Positions 58,169 to 64,000 of a DNA stretch of 64,000 nucleotides are shown here, one piece after another. Each line of letters starts with the position of its first letter. Positions within the stretch are counted from its first letter, which is position 1. The position numbers and the translations under genes were made by a program. The notes beneath the pieces are model-generated. The model did not search any database. It worked only from the letters and a program-made list of their open reading frames with translations, and was not told the origin of the DNA. The stretch is from an uncultured Poribacteria bacterium. GTDB taxonomy: Bacteria > Poribacteria > WGA-4E > WGA-3G. The DNA is taken from assembly GCA_958295855.1 (NCBI GenBank), contig OY282383.1, positions 812,481-876,480 on the forward strand, given 5' to 3'.

Positions 58169-59273
58169 TATCAACCTCCAATTGGTCAAGTCGCGTCAAG
58201 AGGTCCTCGGCAAAAGCATGGAAACCTATTTGGGTTTTTTCATACAGTTTTCTATTTCCAAAAATAGTGCTTTTGTCACGTCCTTCTAAATGTCCACAAC
58301 TTGGGACTTTCCACATAGGTGTTCTGTATTTTTGAGCCATATTCGGGCGTGTTGAATATGAATGCATAAGTGCTGTTCCACCAACGGGATCTTTTAACTG
58401 CCCTTCAGTTAGATGTTTTCTATGGGCACCATCGATATGTTCTCGAATCGTGGCGGGAATCTGTTCGGCGTATTTGTGATGCGCCTTGGATAAATCCCAT
58501 TCGCCGGATGCGGCGTATCTCCTAGCATTGAAAATTGTAAACCCCAAAAAACTGACGACATTCTTAGGGAAATAACTTAACTTTGCATCGGAGAGTAGTT
58601 TAGACATCGTATCAAAATCGCGCTGCCAGCCTTTAAGGGATTTGCCAATATTCTGTATGCCGTAAAGGGAAAACATATCTGGCAGACACGGGATGAGAAA
58701 TCCATCTACAGTGGATATGATGACTTTATTAAGTATTCCAAGACTTGGCGATGTATCAATCACAACATAGGAATATGAATATTTTTTTGCGTACATTTCG
58801 CAAAAACTTCGGATCTGTGTTACAGTACGAATTGCGAGCAGGTCCCCACCATAAACATCGGTCCATCGGCTCGCAATTTTATCTTCATAGGTATGTATCG
58901 ACAGTCTGCCCGGAATCATTCCCAGGTTGTCGTGTAACTTAAGAGGTGTTGGAAGGGATTTCGGTGTATCTGCCCCATCTTCAGTTGGTTTTAAGAGAAA
59001 ATGAATGGAACGGACATCACCTGCGATACCCTCAAATTTACCCGGGGGTTGTTGATCTCGAGCGTCAACAAAGTCGTCTATAAACGCGTCCTCAACCTGC
59101 CAGATGCTGTGTAATTTTTCTGGGTCTATGCCAAATAGCGTCAGATTCGATTGCGGGTCTAAATCGACAAGAAGCGTCTTATGGCCCAACTCTGCGAGTG
59201 CGTATCCCAGATGATAGGTCAAAGTTGTTTTACCGACGCCCCCTTTGTTGTTGAATACGGCGATTGACTTCAT
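58161..59273 (-). CDS. ParA/MinD-family ATPase
   Basis: 370 residues with GGGAG before the ATG. Deviant Walker A KGGVGKTTLTYHLG near the N-terminus, LLVDLDPQSNLTLFG, and the Walker B region YSYVVIDTSPSLGI. It is larger than canonical ParA (about 260) and has insertions (about 60-130, and a C-terminal GGTALMHSYSTRPNMAQK region). No ParB partner or parS repeat visible. Stop overlaps the RelA/SpoT start, so the two are co-translated. Chromosomal ParA-like ATPases coupled to nucleotide enzymes occur in defence and conjugation loci; assignment as plasmid partition is less likely here. A promoter with TTGACT/TATAAT lies at 59317-59345. Confidence 0.88.
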   Translation of the reverse strand: MKSIAVFNNKGGVGKTTLTYHLGYALAELGHKTLLVDLDPQSNLTLFGIDPEKLHSIWQVEDAFIDDFVDARDQQPPGKFEGIAGDVRSIHFLLKPTEDGADTPKSLPTPLKLHDNLGMIPGRLSIHTYEDKIASRWTDVYGGDLLAIRTVTQIRSFCEMYAKKYSYSYVVIDTSPSLGILNKVIISTVDGFLIPCLPDMFSLYGIQNIGKSLKGWQRDFDTMSKLLSDAKLSYFPKNVVSFLGFTIFNARRYAASGEWDLSKAHHKYAEQIPATIREHIDGAHRKHLTEGQLKDPVGGTALMHSYSTRPNMAQKYRTPMWKVPSCGHLEGRDKSTIFGNRKLYEKTQIGFHAFAEDLLTRLDQLEVDNG

Positions 59274-59316
59274 GTCTGTTTTTCTCCCTTACTAATGCGT
59301 TATATGAATCATGTTA

Positions 59317-59345
59317 ATTATACCATATTTTGGAGGCACAGTCAA
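59317..59345 (-). promoter_or_regulatory. promoter of the ParA-RelA/SpoT operon
   Basis: On the minus strand: TTGACT (59345-59340), 17-nt spacer, TATAAT (59322-59317), about 45 nt before the ATG. Diverges from the promoter at 59388. Confidence 0.65.
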
Positions 59346-59387
59346 CCTTGAAATCCAGGTTCAGATGTGCGCGGTTCACAAAATCGC

Positions 59388-59416
59388 TTGAAAACAGCCT
59401 GCCACAGTGGTATACT
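59388..59416 (+). promoter_or_regulatory. promoter of the AlbA_2 gene
   Basis: TTGAAA (59388-59393), 17-nt spacer, TATACT (59411-59416), 28 nt before the ATG. Confidence 0.6.
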
Positions 59417-59444
59417 GTAAACTAAATAAAAGGAGAAAAAAGCC

Positions 59445-60665
59445 ATGTTTGACAATTTGAGCGAACTCACAGAAAAAATATATCTCGGCGAAGACGCAAC
59501 GATTGAATTTAAAAGAGAATTGCCGCACAGAAACAGCCTTGCAGACGAGATCTCCGCTTTTGCCAACGCGAAAGGCGGTGTGATACTGATAGGGGTTGAC
59601 GACAATAGTGAGATTGTTGGTGTCAACCGGCAGGAACTGGACAGGGCGGAAAAAACAGTCGTTGAAGTCTGCCAGGACAGCATTGAACCCACGGTTCTCA
59701 TTTTTACGGAAAAACTGCGGATTGATGACAAAAATCTGCTAAAAATAGAGGTGCCGAGGAGCCTGTTTGTTCATAAAACCTCTAACGGTTACTTCATTCG
59801 TCAAGGAAGTAGCAAAAGGGAAATGCCCACCGAGCAGTTAGCGCGGTTGTTCCAAACCCGCTCGCAGGCACGTATCATCGCTTTCGATGAACAGTTCGTT
59901 CCCAATACACATAAAAACACCTTAAGCACAGCCCTCTATCAGCGATTTATCACCGAAGGTGCCACTGAGGACGAGATAGAAGACCTGCTCCTTAAAAGAC
60001 GTTTGCTGGTGAAGGACGGGGAGCAGTACCGCGCCTCGGTCGCCGGCGTGTTAATGTGTCATGAAAAACCCGAGGATTACCTCTATAATAGTTTCATTCA
60101 GGCCGTTTATTATCTTGGTAAGGATAAGGATGCCAATTACCAGCTGGATGCCCAGGACTTCAAGGGCCCGCTCGACCGGCAAATTATACACACCATGAAA
60201 TTCGTTAAAAGATACAACGCCATCGCAGCGCGGAAGGACATTGGCAGAATAGACTTCCCAGAATACAGCATGCGAGCCATATTTGAGGCGGTAGTCAACG
60301 CCGTTGTGCACAGAGATTATTCAAAAACAGGCTCAAAAATTCGGCTATTTATGTTTGCCGACCGGCTGGAACTTTATTCGCCAGGGGCACTGGCAAATAC
60401 GGTAACGGTGGACAATTTACGCTACAGCCAAGCCACGCGGAATGAACTCCTCGCTCGATTGCTTTCGGAAATTACATTAGACTATGATATGGGGAGACAG
60501 GTGGCTCGGCGACACTTTTTGGAACGCCGAGGGGAAGGTGTGGGTATCATTTTAAACGAAAGCGAGACACTCAGCGGAAAGACTCCTGTCTATGAACTTT
60601 TTAACGAAGAATTGCGCTTGACAATTTTTGCTGCAAAACCCCCACTAGCAGGAGACAAAAAATAA
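59445..60665 (+). CDS. AlbA_2/Schlafen-type ATP-binding regulator
   Basis: 406 residues with AAAGGAG upstream. The N-terminal AlbA_2 (Schlafen-like) domain shows TIEFKRELPHRNSLADEISAFANAKGGVILIGVDDNSEIVGV; the C-terminal half has an HATPase_c_4-like region (AVVNAVVHRDYSKTGSKIRLFMFADRLELYSPG) and a winged-helix segment. Such proteins are common next to restriction and toxin genes, as putative transcription regulators or RNA-binding effectors. Cytosolic. It is divergent from the ParA operon and completes the defence-like cluster. The specific function is not known. Confidence 0.85.
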   Translation: MFDNLSELTEKIYLGEDATIEFKRELPHRNSLADEISAFANAKGGVILIGVDDNSEIVGVNRQELDRAEKTVVEVCQDSIEPTVLIFTEKLRIDDKNLLKIEVPRSLFVHKTSNGYFIRQGSSKREMPTEQLARLFQTRSQARIIAFDEQFVPNTHKNTLSTALYQRFITEGATEDEIEDLLLKRRLLVKDGEQYRASVAGVLMCHEKPEDYLYNSFIQAVYYLGKDKDANYQLDAQDFKGPLDRQIIHTMKFVKRYNAIAARKDIGRIDFPEYSMRAIFEAVVNAVVHRDYSKTGSKIRLFMFADRLELYSPGALANTVTVDNLRYSQATRNELLARLLSEITLDYDMGRQVARRHFLERRGEGVGIILNESETLSGKTPVYELFNEELRLTIFAAKPPLAGDKK

Positions 60666-60713
60666 AAAACAGTGCCTACACCTCCGTTCAAAATTATCGC
60701 CGTTGAATACGAT

Positions 60714-62000
60714 TCAAAGCAGCTGCATCGGTTCTTTCCCAAACACTCGCGGCAGCCAGAGACTCAACTCCGGCAGATACGTTACCAGCACCAGGGCGAT
60801 GAGCAGTAATCCGATAAAAAGCAGTACAGCGCGGTAGAGTACCACAACCGACCGGTCGAACTTCATGCTTGAGATGAACAAATTCATGCCTACCGGTGGT
60901 GTCAAATACCCGATTTCAAGGTTTGTCAAAACGATAATGCCAAGGTGCGCCTTGTCAATTCCAAATTCCTCAGCGAGCGGCAAAAGCAACGGCACAACGA
61001 TAATAACGGCTGAAAAGATGTCCATCAAACAGCCGACAATGAGCAGAAAGATATTGAGCCCAATCAAAGTGATAACACGGTTTTCGGTTTGTGCTTGAAT
61101 CCACTCAAGCACCGCCGTCGGCACGTCAAGTGTGATGAGGTAATTTGTCAATCCTAAGGCGACCGCGAGGATGATGAGAATCGCGCCCACCAGCAACATG
61201 CTCTCCTTCACAATGCGCGGTAACGCCTTCACGGACATGGAACGGTGGATGCCGATTTCTACAATACAGACGTAGATGGCTGTCAACGCAGCCGCTTCAT
61301 CCAGTGTAACGATACCGAATACGATGCCGCTTAACAAAATAAACGGCAAAATCAGTTCCCACTTCGCCTCCCAGAACGTTCGCGCGAAAACCTTCACATC
61401 AAACGGTGTCGTCTCAGTCCGTTTGAAGAAGCTCCACCCGCAGCAGTAAAGGCTGAGAATGCCAAGAATAAGCAGCCCGGGGAGAATGCCCGCAAGCAAC
61501 ATCCTGTCAATGCTAACCTGGGCGATAATGGCGTAAAGGATAAGCGGGACACTTGGTGGAAACAGGAGCCCGATGCTGCCGGAAGCTGTCACCAAGCCGA
61601 GTGAGAATCTTTCGTTGTAGCTCTGCTGTAGGATTGGATAGAGCAAACCTCCAAGCGCAATAATCGTTATGCCGGAGGCTCCCGTAAACGTTGTAAAGAA
61701 AGCACAGGTGCCAAGCACAACGACAGCGATGCCGCCCGGTAACCACCCTACGCTCGCGCGCGCGAACGCAACCAGCCGCTGCGGTGCCTTCCCTTCAGCG
61801 AGCAGGTACCCCGCAAACGTAAAGAGTGGGATAATTAGAATCGTTGAATTCTTAGTGAGGCGGTTGAGATCAATTAGAATCGTTGAAATCGGTTCGCCTG
61901 CTGTGGCGTATCCGATAATTGATGCACCCCCGAGTAGGACAAAAAGCGCGCCACCGAATAGCGCGAAGCCCACCAATCCAAAGCCAATCAGAAAACCCAT
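60714..62000 (-). CDS. TRAP transporter large permease (DctM/SiaM-type)
   Basis: 428 residues with about 12 membrane helices across the whole chain, e.g. FGLVGFALFGGALFVLLGGA, LIPLFTFAGYLLAEG, GLLYPILQQSYNERFSLGLVTASGSIGLLFPPS and ILTNLEIGYLTPPVGMNLFI. TRAP systems take up dicarboxylates, sialic acid or hydroxy acids with a periplasmic binding protein, using an ion gradient. The small permease at 62000 overlaps its start. No DctP binding-protein gene is in the window. Preceded in the operon by the LarA-like gene at 62572, which hints at an alpha-hydroxy acid ligand. Confidence 0.93.
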   Translation of the reverse strand: MGFLIGFGLVGFALFGGALFVLLGGASIIGYATAGEPISTILIDLNRLTKNSTILIIPLFTFAGYLLAEGKAPQRLVAFARASVGWLPGGIAVVVLGTCAFFTTFTGASGITIIALGGLLYPILQQSYNERFSLGLVTASGSIGLLFPPSVPLILYAIIAQVSIDRMLLAGILPGLLILGILSLYCCGWSFFKRTETTPFDVKVFARTFWEAKWELILPFILLSGIVFGIVTLDEAAALTAIYVCIVEIGIHRSMSVKALPRIVKESMLLVGAILIILAVALGLTNYLITLDVPTAVLEWIQAQTENRVITLIGLNIFLLIVGCLMDIFSAVIIVVPLLLPLAEEFGIDKAHLGIIVLTNLEIGYLTPPVGMNLFISSMKFDRSVVVLYRAVLLFIGLLLIALVLVTYLPELSLWLPRVFGKEPMQLL

Positions 62001-62557
62001 CAGCCGTTCTCTCCTTTCTTAGACGATTCCCTTGTAGGAGGGGCCTCCGATGCCGATTCCCTGTCCGAAAACCATAAGCCAAACTGGAGTATCAGATGGA
62101 TTCCGATAAGAATAAACCCGAACGGGATGATGCTCTTTGCCCACCAAAGCGGGATAGTTCCAATCAGTGTGGCGGGACTTAACTGCTCATCTTGCAAAAA
62201 TACAAAACCGTAGTACGCTAAAATGCTAACCACAATCAGCGCGATGCAATCCACAATAAGGGTACTCCAACGAATGATGTTTTTAGGCAAAACCCGGCTG
62301 AGCACGTCAATGCTGATGTGTCGCCGCTCGCAGGTAGCAAGCGCGGCACCGAGGAAGCACAACCAGAGCGTCAAGTTTTGAAGCATCACATCGCTCCACA
62401 ACAGGCTCGTGTGGAAGATATAGCGCAAGACGATTTTGAGAATTGCGAGCCCTACCATCATCGCAATAATCAGACATAGCAAGCCTGTTTCGATCTTGCC
62501 AAGGTAAGTATTGATACGCTGTAAGCGGGAGAGACGCATCGCAACGCTGTTGTCCAT
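62000..62557 (-). CDS. TRAP transporter small permease (DctQ-type)
   Basis: 185 residues with four predicted membrane helices (LCLIIAMMVGLAILKIVLRYIF, NLTLWLCFLGAALA, WSTLIVDCIALIVVSILAYY, IIPFGFILIGIHLILQFG). Standard partner of the DctM permease, sharing an overlapping start/stop (ATGA). A charged tail (SDRESASEAPPTRESSKKGENG) ends it. It follows the LarA-like gene by 14 nt, so the three are one operon. Confidence 0.9.
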   Translation of the reverse strand: MDNSVAMRLSRLQRINTYLGKIETGLLCLIIAMMVGLAILKIVLRYIFHTSLLWSDVMLQNLTLWLCFLGAALATCERRHISIDVLSRVLPKNIIRWSTLIVDCIALIVVSILAYYGFVFLQDEQLSPATLIGTIPLWWAKSIIPFGFILIGIHLILQFGLWFSDRESASEAPPTRESSKKGENG

Positions 62558-62571
62558 ATTTTGTTAGCCTC

Positions 62572-63822
62572 CTATGCCAACACCTGAATCCCCGCCGACG
62601 GGAACACAGTGACTTTGGCGCGTGCCGGTAGTTTCTCCGCGAACAACTGGATGAGTTGTTCCAGCTCACGGAAAAGGAGCGCGCCCGGATGCTTTTTGTA
62701 AAAATCGTCTACCAAAAAGTGTTCCGACCAGACGTGCAGTTGTTCCCGGCTTCCAAGTTGGGGCGTAGGAAGTTCGGGTTGCGGCTTGCCCTCTCTCTCT
62801 CGAAGAAAACGGGCATAATCCACCTGATCGAATAGTCCGTGGTAGCAGATGCCGTCGCTCGCGGGGTTGAGTGCCATCTGATACGCCTTCTCGAAATAAC
62901 GCGTTGCCCACAACGCTTTTCCCGTTTGAATCGGGTCGCTGTCAAGTGGGTAGCAGTTCAGCACCACCAAATCTGTCTCTTTTCGGCTTGCTTCTGGTAT
63001 TTCCGTGCCGTAAGTGTCTAACGCGAAGTGTGCGCCTTTACGGTGCGCCTGCACAAAATCACCGACAAACAGCCCACAGATTTCACGGCGGCGATTGAGT
63101 ACAACGTTGACGATACCATCAAGGCCTAGGACACCTGCCACCGCTTCAGCGAAATCGCGATGATCGGGTTCACTGCCTTTTCTCTCAATAACAGCATGCC
63201 CGCGGCTCGGTGAGAAGGAGTGAAAATAGAACATCGTCGCGAAACCAGCGATGCCGGGGACAACTAACTTCGCGCCGCCACCAAAACCGACGGCCCCGTG
63301 CGGATAGATGCCGCCCAGACAGATTTTGAAATCCGCATCGGCGACAACGCGATTGATATAGATGGGCATGCCGTTCTCAAGGCTTCCCAATGCCCGCAGA
63401 GTTCCGCTCATAAAGTCGTGGCTCGTCGCCTCATATTCAGCAGCGACATCTGCCCCAATCTTCTTCGAGACCTCTTCATCGGTGAGAGGGCGGTGCGAAC
63501 CGCCTCCGACAACAAACCGCGTCTCCGATTTCGGGATGCCTGCTGCAGTGAGTTCGCGCAGCAGAAACGGGATAACTGTCGCTGCCGGTGTCGGTCGACT
63601 CAGATCGTCCACGACGATGGCAGCACTCTTTTTGCCTTTCGCCAGTGCCGAAATGCGGGGTGTGCCAATCGGTTCGGCGAATGCGCGTTCAATTTGTGCG
63701 TCGGAAAGCACGGGTGCATCCCTCGGTCCCAACATCTCAACCTCCCAACCCATTGGGAAATTCAGCGTTAATTCTTCATCGCCATACCAGGCGCGAGAGT
63801 GTACGGTAGCCGTATTCTTCAT
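62572..63822 (-). CDS. LarA-family nickel-dependent racemase-like protein
   Basis: 416 residues, DUF2088/LarA fold. LarA racemises lactate using a nickel-pincer nucleotide made by LarB/C/E, none visible here. Family motifs: VDDLSRPTPAATVIPFLL, GGGSHRPLTDEEVSKKIG, CLGGIYPHGAVGFGGGAKLVVPGI with the Lys that carries the pincer cofactor in LarA. Relatives act on diverse 2-hydroxy acids. Upstream of TRAP permeases in one operon, so uptake followed by stereochemical conversion is likely. Minus strand start at 63822 with AGAGA as a weak ribosome-binding site. Confidence 0.85.
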   Translation of the reverse strand: MKNTATVHSRAWYGDEELTLNFPMGWEVEMLGPRDAPVLSDAQIERAFAEPIGTPRISALAKGKKSAAIVVDDLSRPTPAATVIPFLLRELTAAGIPKSETRFVVGGGSHRPLTDEEVSKKIGADVAAEYEATSHDFMSGTLRALGSLENGMPIYINRVVADADFKICLGGIYPHGAVGFGGGAKLVVPGIAGFATMFYFHSFSPSRGHAVIERKGSEPDHRDFAEAVAGVLGLDGIVNVVLNRRREICGLFVGDFVQAHRKGAHFALDTYGTEIPEASRKETDLVVLNCYPLDSDPIQTGKALWATRYFEKAYQMALNPASDGICYHGLFDQVDYARFLREREGKPQPELPTPQLGSREQLHVWSEHFLVDDFYKKHPGALLFRELEQLIQLFAEKLPARAKVTVFPSAGIQVLA

Positions 63823-64000
63823 GATTTCTCTCCATTTTCAGCGTGTATCGGGATTACAAATCCCTCCTACAAGGCTTCTGTGCCGAAACTATACATCCAT
63901 AGCGGCGCGGTTTGCCTTTCCCTCTTCCGGTTGAAAACTGAGGTTGGCAGCCGCTGGTTTAATCTGACAATTCTCATCCGAAATTTCAAGATTGGGGCTA
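63823..64000. other. window edge with a GGGATTACAAATCC repeat
   Basis: TATCGGGATTACAAATCCCT then CCTACAAGG at 63847-63874, a GGTTACAAACC-type unit. No gene visible in the last 180 bases. Confidence 0.5.

Noticed and set aside
58161..59273. Plasmid partition locus
   Set aside because: No ParB, no parS-like iterons and no replication gene; the partner is a RelA/SpoT protein.

Overview
Bacterial chromosome fragment of roughly 50% G+C, densely coding, with genes in small strand-consistent clusters. The mix of content suggests a marine or sponge-associated bacterium of the Candidatus Poribacteria type or a close relative. That content includes LamG and DUF1080-like secreted proteins, WD40 and kelch remnants, a C25 (gingipain/PorU-like) protease with a FlgD-like tail, orphan EutN/CcmL microcompartment vertex proteins, PhyH dioxygenase, a TRAP transporter with a LarA-like protein, and abundant dispersed repeats. 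The taxon is an inference; no rRNA or tRNA is visible.

Layout. 1-1.1 kb: WD40 remnant and a peroxiredoxin-like gene whose catalytic Cys codon is an in-frame TGA (candidate selenoprotein). 1.1-7 kb: riboflavin cluster ribD-ribE-ribBA-ribH, split by an IS200/IS605-type tnpB pseudogene. 7-12.8 kb: hisH, a histidine kinase, an NtrC-type regulator, two EutN shell proteins and a lipoprotein. 12.9-18.1 kb: giant C25 protease. 18.3-24.1 kb: GNAT protein, Ndk, two LamG proteins, a kelch pseudogene cut by a second tnpB relic, and an RRM protein. 24.4-33.7 kb (minus strand): DNA polymerase I, a thioredoxin-reductase-like flavoprotein, a repetitive coiled-coil protein, UbiD and a TPR protein. 33.8-35.4 kb: tandem DUF1080-like secreted paralogues. 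35.7-41.9 kb: BMP-type ABC transporter parts, amidohydrolase, small envelope proteins and a queA relic. 42-46.6 kb: a Rieske protein and a divergent Rieske-GAF-PAS-sigma54 activator with visible promoter and operators. 46.8-52.1 kb: metallophosphoesterase, a PhyH + HD pair resembling PhnY/PhnZ phosphonate oxidation, an MNT/HEPN gene fused by a tandem duplication, and a hydrolase. 52.2-60.7 kb: a defence-like island (single-chain Type ISP restriction-modification enzyme, a small unknown protein, a ParA-RelA/SpoT operon, an AlbA_2/Schlafen-type protein). 60.7-63.8 kb: TRAP permeases and a LarA-like protein.

Three repeat families shape the window: (i) a roughly 30-36 bp palindrome with a CCCCGCAAAGCGGGG-type core and GGTAT/ATACC arms; (ii) a composite roughly 80-250 bp intergenic element that often carries this palindrome; (iii) a short GGGGTTACAAACC unit, half of a larger hairpin, inserted in frame in several proteins. 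They occur inside genes, break tnpB, and donate tails or ribosome-binding sites to neighbours.

Most notable: the Sec-type peroxiredoxin with a matching bSECIS-like hairpin; a shared C-terminal K[LI][AG]xTWG[HE][LI]K motif on four secreted proteins of two fold families; the Rieske sigma54 regulator with its probable target promoter; and the ParA-RelA/SpoT operon next to a Type ISP enzyme.
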